In this document: positions 16,553 to 25,641 of the stretch, in pieces | Layout: each line of letters opens with the position of its first letter | Position numbering within the stretch: the stretch's first letter is position 1 | Source of the DNA: Paraburkholderia translucens | GTDB taxonomy: Bacteria > Pseudomonadota > Gammaproteobacteria > Burkholderiales > Burkholderiaceae | DNA: 64,000 bases | Direction of reading: 5' to 3' | Assembly: GCF_020881035.1 (NCBI RefSeq) | Contig: NZ_JAJITC010000013.1 | Location: 1 to 64,000, forward strand | Position numbers and translations under genes: made by a program | Notes under the pieces: generated by a model | Database searches by the model: none | What the model saw: the letters and a program-made list of their open reading frames with translations, nothing else | Told to the model about the DNA's origin: nothing

Positions 16553-18451
16553 TCAATGCACTGCGGCGGTTGTCTGCGCCTGCGGTTTTCGATACCAGTA
16601 ACTGATGACCCAGTCCTCGTACCCATAGGTGATCGGCGTCACCTTCGGGAACCCGACGGTCGACTTGTAGCCGATCCGCGCGTGCGGCATGTAGTACTGC
16701 GGCACGAGGTAGTACTCGTTGATCAGCACGCGATCGAGCGCGCGCGTGGCCGTCTCGAGGTCGTCGAGCGTGTCGGCCGAAATGGCCGCGTGCACGAGCG
16801 TATCCACGGCCTTCGAGCGAATGCCCATGTAGTTTTCGGAACCGATCTGCGATGCGGCATCGCTCGTGAAACGGCGTATCAGCTCGGGCCCGGGAATCGT
16901 GACGGGCGGATAAATGTACGTCGTCATGTCGTACTCGAAGTTGTCGAGCCGCTTCTGATAAAGCGCACTGTCGAGTTCGCGCATATAAGCGTGGATGCCC
17001 AGCGTCTGCAGCGCCTGCGTGTAGGGGATGATGATGCGGTCCATGCCCGGCTGGTTATCGATGATCTCGACCGTCATCGGCTTGCCACTCGCATCACGCA
17101 ACGCGCCGTCGCGGTAGTGCCAGCCCGCGTCGGCGAGCAGTTCGCGCGCCTGGCGCAGGTTCTGCCGTAGCGAGCCGGGCGGCAGCGTGTTCGGTAGCTT
17201 GACCATCGAGCCGAACACTTCGGGAGGCAACGATGCGCGGAACGGATCGAGCAGCTTCACCTCTTTCTCGCTGGGCATGCCGGTCGCGCCGAAAGGGCTG
17301 TCCTGCCAGAAGCTGTTCGTTCGGCGATACTGTCCGTAGAACATCATCCGGTTCATCCACTCGTAGTCGAATGCAAGCGCAAGCGCATGGCGAACGCGGC
17401 GGTCCTGGAACTGAGGGTTACGCGTGTTGATAATGAAGCCCTGCATTTGCGCGGGGCCCTCTTCAAATTCGCCCTTGTGCAGGAACCCCGACGTGAAGTT
17501 CTTGCCGACATATTTGCGCGCCCACTGCGTCGAACTGTATTCGACACGCACATCCTCGTTGCCCGCCTTGAACGATTCGAGCATCGTGTACTGGTCGACA
17601 TAGAGCTTGAACGTCACGCGCTCGAAGCGGAACATCCCACGCCGCGCCGGCAGGTTCGCGGCCCAATAGTTCGGGTTCCGGCGATAGGTGATCTGCTTGT
17701 CGTTCTTACGCGATTCGATCAGATAAGCGCCGCTCGCGATAGGCGGATCGACGGAAAGCTGATCGAACGGCTGGCGCTTGCCGTCCTTTTGCATGCCCCA
17801 CTTCGGCGAGAACACCGGCAGGTCACCGGCGATCAACGGATTGGCTCGCGAGTTGTCGACGAAGTCGAAGCGTACGGTCAGACGGTCGAGCACCGTCGCG
17901 CCCTTGATCTGCACGAACTGCGACGAAATCAACGGAGACGCCTGCGCGCTCTTGAGCGTATCCAACGAGTATTTGACGTCCTTCGCGGTAATCGGATCGC
18001 CGTTCGAGAAACGCGCCGCCGGATTGATGTGGAACGTGGCCGAGCAGCGGTCGGGCGCGAGCACCACATCGTCGGCGATGAGCGGATATTCGGAAGCCAG
18101 CTCGTCCCAGCTGCGTTGCATCAGGGTATCGAACATCAGGTTACGGATATCCGGCGCGGCCATTCCTCGCACGATGAACGGATTCGTCGAATCGTAGCTT
18201 TGGTCATCGTTGTAGTTTTGGAAAGTCAATTCGCCGGTAGTCGGCGCGTCGGGATTCGCGTAATCGAAATGCGTGAAATCCGCTGGGTATTTCGGTTCGC
18301 CGAATTGCGCAATCGCCGGTTTCGCGGCGGCTGGCCACGCGATGGTCGCACCGGCCGTCGCGACCATCGCGGCGATCAGGGGCGTGACCATCGGCGCAAG
18401 CGGCGCACGTGGTGCCAGCCGGCGTAACGAGCGGAACGTCAAAAGTTTCAT
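16553..18451 (-). CDS. yejA: Peptide-binding protein YejA (solute-binding family 5)
   Basis: A 632-residue periplasmic oligopeptide-binding protein, the usual size for YejA. A long signal peptide (hydrophobic part MVTPLIAAMVATAGATIAWP) ends near WPAAAKPAIA. The mature region shows HFDYANPDAPTTGELTFQNY and FHINPAARFSNGDPITAKDV, the latter being the solute-binding family 5 signature region. The start at 18451 is chosen because it gives a proper signal peptide; longer readings prepend a non-secretory stretch. It would capture peptides or a peptide-like siderophore/antibiotic delivered by the TonB-dependent receptor encoded upstream in the same block. Confidence 0.92.
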   Translation of the reverse strand: MKLLTFRSLRRLAPRAPLAPMVTPLIAAMVATAGATIAWPAAAKPAIAQFGEPKYPADFTHFDYANPDAPTTGELTFQNYNDDQSYDSTNPFIVRGMAAPDIRNLMFDTLMQRSWDELASEYPLIADDVVLAPDRCSATFHINPAARFSNGDPITAKDVKYSLDTLKSAQASPLISSQFVQIKGATVLDRLTVRFDFVDNSRANPLIAGDLPVFSPKWGMQKDGKRQPFDQLSVDPPIASGAYLIESRKNDKQITYRRNPNYWAANLPARRGMFRFERVTFKLYVDQYTMLESFKAGNEDVRVEYSSTQWARKYVGKNFTSGFLHKGEFEEGPAQMQGFIINTRNPQFQDRRVRHALALAFDYEWMNRMMFYGQYRRTNSFWQDSPFGATGMPSEKEVKLLDPFRASLPPEVFGSMVKLPNTLPPGSLRQNLRQARELLADAGWHYRDGALRDASGKPMTVEIIDNQPGMDRIIIPYTQALQTLGIHAYMRELDSALYQKRLDNFEYDMTTYIYPPVTIPGPELIRRFTSDAASQIGSENYMGIRSKAVDTLVHAAISADTLDDLETATRALDRVLINEYYLVPQYYMPHARIGYKSTVGFPKVTPITYGYEDWVISYWYRKPQAQTTAAVH

Positions 18452-18540
18452 TGTCGCTGTGCGTGTTCGCACGCCGGACGGAAGCCGGCGTGACATTGAT
18501 CGGATCGGAGCAAGGCCGGGCGCGAGCCCGCCCGGCTCAC

Positions 18541-19737
18541 CTACTTCGACGCCACGAGCGTCCACAGCCGGCCAAGGTCGGCGGAGCCGTCCGTGCCCTT
18601 GACCGCCCGGAACGCCTGAATCGCACGCGGCTTCTGCCCCGCCACGTAGTAGGCGATGCCCAGATGCAGTTGCGCCTGTTCGGGATGGTCGAGGCCGCCC
18701 TTCGCGATCGCCGACTCCATCATCGCCAGCCCCTCCTTCGCGTGACCAGCGAACACGAGGTTGAACCCTTCGTCGACGGGCGCGACGGAATTCGCGGCAT
18801 CGCTGCCGGCCTGCGCGCGCTTCGCCGCGAGCGCCTGCAGGCGCTTTTCCCGCTCCGCCTGCGCATCTTTGCCGAGCACGCCCGAGGCGAAGCCCTGATC
18901 GATGATCTGTTTCGCTTCGGCCGGCGTGCCAGCGACGAGGGAAAGCTGCGTCATCTCCATGTAGTCATCCGCCGAGCCGAATGCGCCGGCGACGCGTCCC
19001 AACCGGTACACGTCGACGTCAAGTTTCGGCGAGTAGCCCGGCTGCGCGCGAATCGCCGAGAAGAGGTTGTCCCAGTACGCCTGCTTCGGATGGTAAGCAA
19101 CGAGCTTCTCGAGTGCGGCGCGATAGGTCGCATCGTCCTTGCTGCGCTGCGCACATGTGCTCAATAGCTGCAGTTGCGACTCATCTGGCACGCGGTTGGC
19201 GCGCACTTGCCCGTCGATCGCCGGCTTCAACGTACCGACCACGCTCGCGCAATCGTTTGACAGGTAGTACGACTGCACGAGCAGCTCCTTCATCTGCGGA
19301 TCGCCGCCTCCCGCCTTCTGGTAACGCTGCGCGGCCGCGATCGCCCGCGCATAGTCGCGCTGCTGGAAGTAGATGCCGGCCAGCGTCGCGCTCACGCGTT
19401 GTTCGTCGTCGCCCTTCAGTTGCCCGGAGCCGAGCAGCGTCTGATAGGCCTGTGCGGCCGCAGCATCCTCGCCATCCGCCATCAGCGCCGCGCCACGCAT
19501 TTCCTCGACCATGTAGATCTCGTACGGCGTCTTGTTCGGCACGGCCGCGGCTTGCGCGATCCTGGCAAGCGCGTCCTTGTACTTGTGCGCCCGATAGAGA
19601 TCCTGGGCCGTGCTGAGCGGCTTGCCGACGTCCGGACGCAGTGTGTCGGCCACGGCCGCCAGCGTTGCCGCGGTGAAAGCCACCCCGACGACAGCCGCCC
19701 ACAAGGGTTGTTTGAACCGTCGATCGACTATTCTCAT
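18541..19737 (-). CDS. Secreted tetratricopeptide-repeat protein
   Basis: A 398-residue protein with an N-terminal signal or anchor helix (LWAAVVGVAFTAATLAAV) and then a chain of TPR-like helix pairs: TAQDLYRAHKYKDALARIAQ, ATLAGIYFQQRDYARAIAAA and a final AQLHLGIAYYVAGQKPRAIQ. AAGGATG precedes the ATG at 19737. It lies between the second exbD and yejA, in one direction with both, so it probably works in the periplasm alongside the TonB-ExbBD and Yej machinery, perhaps as an adaptor. Its exact role is not known to me. TPR proteins next to ExbB-ExbD pairs are a recurring arrangement in proteobacteria. Confidence 0.8.
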   Translation of the reverse strand: MRIVDRRFKQPLWAAVVGVAFTAATLAAVADTLRPDVGKPLSTAQDLYRAHKYKDALARIAQAAAVPNKTPYEIYMVEEMRGAALMADGEDAAAAQAYQTLLGSGQLKGDDEQRVSATLAGIYFQQRDYARAIAAAQRYQKAGGGDPQMKELLVQSYYLSNDCASVVGTLKPAIDGQVRANRVPDESQLQLLSTCAQRSKDDATYRAALEKLVAYHPKQAYWDNLFSAIRAQPGYSPKLDVDVYRLGRVAGAFGSADDYMEMTQLSLVAGTPAEAKQIIDQGFASGVLGKDAQAEREKRLQALAAKRAQAGSDAANSVAPVDEGFNLVFAGHAKEGLAMMESAIAKGGLDHPEQAQLHLGIAYYVAGQKPRAIQAFRAVKGTDGSADLGRLWTLVASK

Positions 19738-19747
19738 CACACCATCC

Positions 19748-20179
19748 TTATTGCATGTACTGCTCGTTACCGATGAGCCCAATCTTCGTGGCGCCTACGC
19801 GCTGCGCCGACGCCATGACGGCCGCCACATCCTTATAAGGCACGAGCTTGTTCGGACGCAGATGAATCTCGGCCTGCACGGGCTCGGCCGCGACGTGAGC
19901 AAGCTTTTCCTCGAGCGCCGCCCGGTCCGGCACCAGCGTGCCGTTCCAGGTCGTCGTGCCGTCGAAATCGATGTCGATCTGCACGATTTCAGGCTGCGTG
20001 AGCGGCGGCGGCGGATCGCCGACCGGCAGATTCATCTTCACCGCATGCATCTGAATCGGGATCGTGATGATCAGCATGATCAACAGCACCAGCATCACGT
20101 CGATGAGCGGCGTTGTGTTGATGTCCACCATCACGTCCGGTTCGCCGCCACCGCTGCCCGAAGGAACGTTCATTCCCAT
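19748..20179 (-). CDS. exbD: Biopolymer transport protein ExbD/TolR (second copy)
   Basis: A 143-residue single-span protein of the TonB energising complex. After a short Gly/Ser-rich N-terminus it has the ExbD signature DINTTPLIDVMLVLLIMLII, in which the aspartate in the helix is the proton-carrying residue. A periplasmic domain follows. AGGAGG lies about 5 nt before the ATG. It is 9 nt downstream of the other exbD, so the operon codes for two different ExbDs. They share the helix but differ in the periplasmic part. Confidence 0.92.
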   Translation of the reverse strand: MGMNVPSGSGGGEPDVMVDINTTPLIDVMLVLLIMLIITIPIQMHAVKMNLPVGDPPPPLTQPEIVQIDIDFDGTTTWNGTLVPDRAALEEKLAHVAAEPVQAEIHLRPNKLVPYKDVAAVMASAQRVGATKIGLIGNEQYMQ

Positions 20180-20188
20180 ATTCGCCTC

Positions 20189-20614
20189 CTAGCCGCCGCG
20201 CGCGGGCGGCTCAGTGATAAATGACACCTTCGCGATGCCGGCGCGTTCACAGGTCGTGATCACGCGGCCGATGAACTCGTAACGCGTGTTCTGGTCACCG
20301 CGCACGTGTACCTCCGGCTGCGGCTGCATCATCGAGACGTCCTTGAGCCGCGACAGCAACGTCGCACTATCCACGTGCTTCTCGTTCCAGAAGAAATCGC
20401 CGTCGCGATTGACCGCGATCTCGATGCTCGTCGGTGTCGTCTGCAGCGGCTGGATCGTCTCTTTCGGCAGCTGCACCGGCACCGTATGCGTGACGACCGG
20501 AATCGTGATCAGGAAGATGATCAGCAACACCAGCATCACGTCGACGAGCGGCGTCGTATTGATGGCGGCGATAACGTCGTCGCTATCGTCGTTTTGCCCC
20601 ACGCTCATGGCCAT
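20189..20614 (-). CDS. exbD: Biopolymer transport protein ExbD/TolR (first copy)
   Basis: A 141-residue ExbD with the same N-terminal membrane signature (AAINTTPLVDVMLVLLIIFL) and a periplasmic domain ending in FIGRVITTCERAGIAKVSFI. GAGG precedes the ATG. It lies directly after exbB and before the second exbD. With ExbB it turns proton-motive force into movement of the TonB encoded two genes upstream. Confidence 0.92.
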   Translation of the reverse strand: MAMSVGQNDDSDDVIAAINTTPLVDVMLVLLIIFLITIPVVTHTVPVQLPKETIQPLQTTPTSIEIAVNRDGDFFWNEKHVDSATLLSRLKDVSMMQPQPEVHVRGDQNTRYEFIGRVITTCERAGIAKVSFITEPPARGG

Positions 20615-20645
20615 GATGGACCTCGCTCAGGCTTCAGACTGCCGG

Positions 20646-21554
20646 TTACTGGGCGGTCGCGGCGGAACGCACCGCGACAGGACGGGCCGAACGCTTGCTC
20701 CCGGCGAGCAGCACGGCATGGAGTTGAGCGCCGAAGGCGCGGACGCGCTCCATCACCGACTTGTTGCGGCGAACAAGGAAGTTGTAGCCGAGCACGGCCG
20801 GCACCGCGACGCCAAGACCGATGGCGGTCATGATCAGCGCTTCGCCGACGGGGCCGGCCACCTTGTCGATCGAAGCCTGGCCCGCGATGCCGATTGCGGT
20901 CAACGCGTGATAGATGCCCCAGACGGTGCCGAACAGGCCGACGAACGGGGCCGTCGAGCCGACCGTCGCGAGAAATGCGAGACCGTCTTGCAGGCGGTTC
21001 GAGACGTTAGTGATTGCACGCTCGACCGAGACGTCGATCCACGTGTTGCGATCGACGGCTTCGAGCAGCGCCTCGTCGTGATGTTGCCCTGCTTCGATGG
21101 CCGTCTCGGCGATGAAGCGGAACGGCGATGACTCGTCGAGCTGCTGCGCGCCTTCAGTGAGCGACGGCGCGCTCCACAATTGCTCATCGGCATGCTTCGC
21201 GCGGCGGTTGGCGCGGAACTGCTCGAAGAACTTCGTGACCATGATGTACCAGCTGCCCATCGACATGATGACGAGCAGAAGCAGCACGAAGCGCGCGACG
21301 AAGTCGCCGTTCTTCCACAGCGCGCCGAGACCGTAGGGGTTCTCGACGGTTTGCGTCGCCGCGGGTGCGGGTGGCGGTGCCGGCTCGTCGGCTGCGGTGG
21401 CGGACGCGGTTATCTGCGGTGCCGCTGCGGCGGGCGCGGCGGAGGCGGCTACGCTGGCCTGAGCATGCGCGAGTTGCGGCGCCACGAGGGTATTCATCGC
21501 GGCGGCGGCGATCAGGAGGCCGGTTGCAAGGGTGGCGACGGAACGCTTATTCAT
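20646..21554 (-). CDS. exbB: ExbB/TolQ/MotA-type proton channel protein
   Basis: A 302-residue inner-membrane protein. It has an N-terminal signal-like segment and an Ala/Pro-rich linker (residues about 30-70), as in long ExbBs, then the first helix (FVARFVLLLLVIMSMGSWYI). The MotA/TolQ/ExbB domain follows: LAFLATVGSTAPFVGLFGTV and GEALIMTAIGLGVAVPAVLG. GGAG lies 10 nt before the ATG. It forms the pentameric channel around the ExbD dimer. Confidence 0.93.
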   Translation of the reverse strand: MNKRSVATLATGLLIAAAAMNTLVAPQLAHAQASVAASAAPAAAAPQITASATAADEPAPPPAPAATQTVENPYGLGALWKNGDFVARFVLLLLVIMSMGSWYIMVTKFFEQFRANRRAKHADEQLWSAPSLTEGAQQLDESSPFRFIAETAIEAGQHHDEALLEAVDRNTWIDVSVERAITNVSNRLQDGLAFLATVGSTAPFVGLFGTVWGIYHALTAIGIAGQASIDKVAGPVGEALIMTAIGLGVAVPAVLGYNFLVRRNKSVMERVRAFGAQLHAVLLAGSKRSARPVAVRSAATAQ

Positions 21555-21663
21555 GTTGAGCTCCAGTTCAAACGTTGAACTTTAGAAATCGGGTTAAACC
21601 GTCGGTGCAGGCTATCGTTGCCTGCACCGCGGGCGCAGCGGGCGCGGTCTGCTATCTGTCGAG

Positions 21664-22383
21664 TCAATTGAGGTTGAACGAGAACGGTACCTGCACGCGT
21701 ACGGCCTGGCCTTGCGCGATGCAGTTGAACCGCTTGACGGCCTTGTATGCCGCTTCGTCCAGGCTGTCGTGATCCGAAGACTTTGCGACGCGAACGTTAC
21801 CGAGGTGTCCTTCCGGATCGACGGTAAATTCGATCAACACATCGCCGATATCGCCGTTCTCCTGCGCTTCCTTCGGATAGGCGATCGAGCTGCGGATCTG
21901 ATCGGAATTCGGGCAGACGACACCGACTTCAGTTCGCACGGGCGCAGCAGCCTTGACGGGCGGCGCAGGCGGTGCGGGCGGAGCCGTCACGGGCGCCGAC
22001 TGCACCGGCGTGGCCGTGTGCGCAATCGTCGGCTGCGGCGGCGCTTGCACCGGCACTTCGGGCGGCGGCACAAAGGGCGGCGGCGGCGGCGCGAACTTCG
22101 GCGGCGGCAGCTTCACTTCCGGCAGGGGCGGCGGCGGAGGCGGCTTGACCGGCTCGATGATCTTCGTTTCGATGGGATGTTGAATGACTTGCACGACCTT
22201 CGTCGCGAGGCCGTTGAGCAGCGCATAGACCAGCACGATGTGCAGGACGATGACGACTGCGATGCCGCCGAAGCGGCGAACCGGATTGTGCTGCTTGCGC
22301 CCAAATTCGCGCGGGCGGCCGGGCCCGGCGACCGTGCCCGGGTTCGCGGCTGACGTCGCAATGGTGCGTCCTTCTGCTTTCAT
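21664..22383 (-). CDS. tonB: Energy transducer TonB
   Basis: A 239-residue TonB. A cytoplasmic N-terminus leads to one membrane helix (FGGIAVVIVLHIVLVYALLN). A long proline-rich periplasmic linker (PPPPPPLPEVKLPPP and similar, residues about 70-135) and a C-terminal TonB domain follow: SIAYPKEAQENGDIGDVLIE and DEAAYKAVKRFNC. Start 22383 is used, with GAGG about 12 nt upstream. It physically links ExbB-ExbD to the outer-membrane receptor encoded just upstream at 22545-25301, for which it is presumably dedicated. Confidence 0.93.
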   Translation of the reverse strand: MKAEGRTIATSAANPGTVAGPGRPREFGRKQHNPVRRFGGIAVVIVLHIVLVYALLNGLATKVVQVIQHPIETKIIEPVKPPPPPPLPEVKLPPPKFAPPPPPFVPPPEVPVQAPPQPTIAHTATPVQSAPVTAPPAPPAPPVKAAAPVRTEVGVVCPNSDQIRSSIAYPKEAQENGDIGDVLIEFTVDPEGHLGNVRVAKSSDHDSLDEAAYKAVKRFNCIAQGQAVRVQVPFSFNLN

Positions 22384-22544
22384 ACCTTCGATCCTCACAG
22401 CGTGATTCGCCGGTTCCGTGGTTGAGACGCTGATCGCGCAACGAACCGCGGATGGGGCCCTTCACAAGGGATTTCTTGCCACTGCCTCGATACGCGTGCG
22501 CCGCTCGTCCGTGCCTCGCACGTTCGAGCGGCGGCCCGTCACGA

Positions 22545-25301
22545 TCAGAAACGATATGTCGCACCCACCTGGAAGAAGCGGCCCAGGTTCGTGTACAGCG
22601 ATTGGTCGTAACCCGTGATGTCAGGAGTCGACTGCCATTCGACGTCGAACGGCGGCTTCCTGTCGAACAGGTTCTGGATACCGCCGTAAATGGTCCACTG
22701 CTTGAAACCGCGATAGGTGGCCACCAGGTTGAACTGACTGTACGAGGCGACCGACAACGTGCCGCCATCGCCGAACTCGGCCGCGACCGCGTTCGTGTAG
22801 GGGCCCGTGTACTGCCATGTGAGCGTGGTGGTCAGTTTGCGGTAATCCCAGCTCAGGCTCGTGTTGCCCTTCCAGCGCGGGTTGCTTGCACCGAACGGCT
22901 GCAGCAGCGCCAGATTGTTGCCCGCGAAGTCCTGAGTCTCGCCGCCGCCCTTCAACTTGAAGTGCCAGACGTACGTCCAGTCTCCCGCTAGCGTGAACGT
23001 GCCGTACTTCGTGCCCACGCTCTTGCGGAAATCGAGGTCGAAGCCGTCCGTATCGAGCGAGCCCAGGTTCGCGAACGGCATCTTGATGTAGCGAATGGTC
23101 CCGTCCGGGTTACGCACGACGTTGTTCGGGTCGTTCGCCTGCAATATCGCGTTCGGGTCGGGCGTGCCGATGACGCTGTCGATGTGCACCTTGTAGAAGG
23201 CCGCACTCAGATCCGTCGTGGCGTCCGGCGAAAGCGTAAAGCCGATGTTGTAGTTCTTCGTGTGCTCAGGCTGCAGGTCCGGATTGCCGGTCGTCTGCTC
23301 CGTCGTGAAGTGCTTCGTGGGCACGCCGCTCGGATCGTTCGGGTCCACGAGATTCTGGTGGCCCAGATAGACCGATTGCGAGTTCTCGACCGCCGTCGGC
23401 GCGCGGAAGCCGCGGCTGTACGATGCGAACGTCGTCAGCATGCGAACCGGCTGGAAGCGCAGCGCGAAGCCCGGTGAGAAGGCGCCGCCGAAATCGCTGT
23501 AGTGGTCGTAACGGCCCGACTGCGTGAACGTCAGGTTGCGGATGATTGGAATGTCCACCTGGTAGAAGGCGGCCGCGACGTTACGCGAGCCGTTCACGCT
23601 CTGCACGTTCGCAGGTGCCGTGATGCCTTGCGTCGCATAGGTCTGCGAGTTGATGACCGTCGACTCGTGACGGAACTCCGAGCCGACACCGAGGCCCACG
23701 CCGCCGGCCGGCAGTGTGAACAGGTTGGTCGTCGAAGCCTTCGCGAGCACCTGGTCGAGCTTCGAGATCGACAGCTGGTTGTCATCCTGGAACACGCCGT
23801 TCAGGCCGTTCGGCGTGGAGCTCGGATTCGAGAAGTTGTAGGTGCCGTTCGCGAGCATGTTCTCGAGGCCGGCCACATTGAGCTGGTTGGAGAAGGTGCT
23901 TGCGACGGTGCTTTGCGAATGGGCGTACTCTGCCGACCAATCCCAGTTGCCGAACTTCGCGGTATCGAACGAACCCTTGACGCCCGTGTTCGCCATCAGG
24001 AACGTCGAGGTTGTATCGGTGACTCGTGTGTTGTCCGGGAACGTCAGGTTGATCAGCGTCGGAACGCCGTACGGGTTGAACGGGTTCGAAGCCGAGACGG
24101 TGCGCGGGACCGGCGAGACCGTGCCCGTCGTCGGGTCGAACACGTTCGTCGTGCTGCTGAGCGACGCCGGACCGTTCAACTGCACGGTCTCATTGCGGCT
24201 CGCCCAGAAACCCGCATAGGCTTCGGTGGTGTCGTCAATCTTGAATGTGCCGCGCACCTTGGCGTTCAGGCGTGTCGTTGCAGGGATCAGCGACGTGCTG
24301 TTCGCCACGTTGTACGTACACGACTGGCCGCCGGTCGCCGCCGCGTTGCTGCCCGGCGGACAGGGATTGAGCGCCTGATGGGTGCCGTCCGCCAGTTGCC
24401 AGTACGACTGCTGGTTCGGACCGAGCGGCGCCGCATTGCCGCCCGGGAACTGCGTGAAGTCCTGGTTTTTTGTCATGTCGCGGTCGGCGAGCGTCGAGCC
24501 GCTGTCGCGGTAGTAGCTGGCGGCGGCCGTGATGTTCCAGCGGTCGGACGTCAGGTTGCCTAGACCGCCCAGGATGCTGAAGGTGCCCTCAGCATTGCCG
24601 GGATGCTGTGCCTTGCCGAGCTGGGCGTCGAGCTGCAAGCCCTCGACGTTTTTCTTCGTGATGATGTTCACGACCCCCGCGATCGCGTCGGAACCGTACA
24701 CGGACACGGCGCCCGTCTTCACGATTTCGATGCGCTCCACGATGTTCATCGGGATCGTGTTGATGTCGAAGAACGTATCGGTGAAGTTGACGGCCTGCGC
24801 ATAGTTGGCCACGCGCTGCCCGTCGACGAGCACAAGCGTGTACTTTTCGCTGAGGCCGCGCAGCGCAAGGCCCGCGCCGCCCGGGGCGGAGCTCGAAGCC
24901 GTCGATTGCGACCAGCTGCTTGCCGAATTGACCGGAAGGCCGCGCAGGAAGTCGGCCACCGTCGTGTAGCCGCTTTGCTGGATTTCCTTCGCCGTGATGA
25001 CCTGAACTTCGGTGCGGCCTTGTCTGTCCGCGCTGCGGATCAGCGAACCCGTCACCTCGAACTTCTGCAGCTGCTTCACAGAGCTGGTGTTGGTCGAGGC
25101 ACCCGACGCTGCGACCGGTGCGGCAACCGCCGCGTTCGCGTCTTTCCCTTCCTTCTGGGCGGGAGCCGTGTCAGTTTTCGTCGCTGCCGCGGTTGCCGTG
25201 GGCTGAACCTGCGCAAACGCCGTGGTCCCAAGCGCAGCGGTCAGCGCAATCTCTGCCCACACTATTTTCCTTATGGCGGATTCCAAAGCCGTGAGTTTCA
25301 T
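22545..25301 (-). CDS. TonB-dependent outer-membrane receptor
   Basis: A 918-residue receptor. A signal peptide (ends near TTAFAQ) is followed by an Ala/Thr-rich spacer. Then comes the plug domain (KFEVTGSLIRSADRQGRTEV, LRGLPVNSASSW, VDGQRVANYA, VKTGAVSVYGSDAIAGVVNI), then the 22-strand barrel ending in the classic aromatic C-terminus (FFQVGATYRF). AAGGA precedes the ATG. The large extracellular loops suggest a bulky ligand. Position at the head of the TonB-ExbBDD-TPR-YejABEF series suggests it imports a peptide or peptide-like compound. No siderophore synthesis gene is nearby. Confidence 0.93.
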   Translation of the reverse strand: MKLTALESAIRKIVWAEIALTAALGTTAFAQVQPTATAAATKTDTAPAQKEGKDANAAVAAPVAASGASTNTSSVKQLQKFEVTGSLIRSADRQGRTEVQVITAKEIQQSGYTTVADFLRGLPVNSASSWSQSTASSSAPGGAGLALRGLSEKYTLVLVDGQRVANYAQAVNFTDTFFDINTIPMNIVERIEIVKTGAVSVYGSDAIAGVVNIITKKNVEGLQLDAQLGKAQHPGNAEGTFSILGGLGNLTSDRWNITAAASYYRDSGSTLADRDMTKNQDFTQFPGGNAAPLGPNQQSYWQLADGTHQALNPCPPGSNAAATGGQSCTYNVANSTSLIPATTRLNAKVRGTFKIDDTTEAYAGFWASRNETVQLNGPASLSSTTNVFDPTTGTVSPVPRTVSASNPFNPYGVPTLINLTFPDNTRVTDTTSTFLMANTGVKGSFDTAKFGNWDWSAEYAHSQSTVASTFSNQLNVAGLENMLANGTYNFSNPSSTPNGLNGVFQDDNQLSISKLDQVLAKASTTNLFTLPAGGVGLGVGSEFRHESTVINSQTYATQGITAPANVQSVNGSRNVAAAFYQVDIPIIRNLTFTQSGRYDHYSDFGGAFSPGFALRFQPVRMLTTFASYSRGFRAPTAVENSQSVYLGHQNLVDPNDPSGVPTKHFTTEQTTGNPDLQPEHTKNYNIGFTLSPDATTDLSAAFYKVHIDSVIGTPDPNAILQANDPNNVVRNPDGTIRYIKMPFANLGSLDTDGFDLDFRKSVGTKYGTFTLAGDWTYVWHFKLKGGGETQDFAGNNLALLQPFGASNPRWKGNTSLSWDYRKLTTTLTWQYTGPYTNAVAAEFGDGGTLSVASYSQFNLVATYRGFKQWTIYGGIQNLFDRKPPFDVEWQSTPDITGYDQSLYTNLGRFFQVGATYRF

Positions 25302-25600
25302 TTTTTCCTTCGTGTGTCATTAACCCAAGTCCACATGCCAGAGAACACCTTTGGCACTTTCTCCGTGCGGCACCCATGCGAGACCGCCCCTTACCCCATC
25401 ACCCCCGCATACCAACGACTATGCGCACAACCAAAGTCACTTCTTTCTATTTCGGTGAATATCAAATAGGAAACTCAAATGTACTTATTGTGGTGAATTG
25501 AAAACTCAGGCAAAACGAATCCCCAACCATCGTTCTCACGGAATCGATGGATCATTCTGCATTCAACACAGATTCATACACTTAGGACTGAAAAGCGTAT
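25302..25600. promoter_or_regulatory. Intergenic region upstream of the TonB-dependent receptor
   Basis: About 300 bp with no gene, visibly richer in A and T than its surroundings. It must contain the promoter of the receptor operon, and any operator for the XRE-cupin regulator encoded on its far side is most likely here. I could not pick out one convincing -35/-10 pair or operator by eye. Confidence 0.4.
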
Positions 25601-25633
25601 AAAACCGAGTTTCGCCGCGAACGCGGCGAAACT
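25601..25633 (-). terminator. Rho-independent terminator after the XRE-cupin regulator
   Basis: On the minus strand a stem of about 11-12 bp (AGTTTCGCCGCG with its reverse complement) closes a very short loop and is followed by CGG and TTTT. It lies 8 bp past the stop of the regulator gene at 25642, separating it from the receptor operon. Confidence 0.8.
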
Positions 25634-25641
25634 ACCTATAC

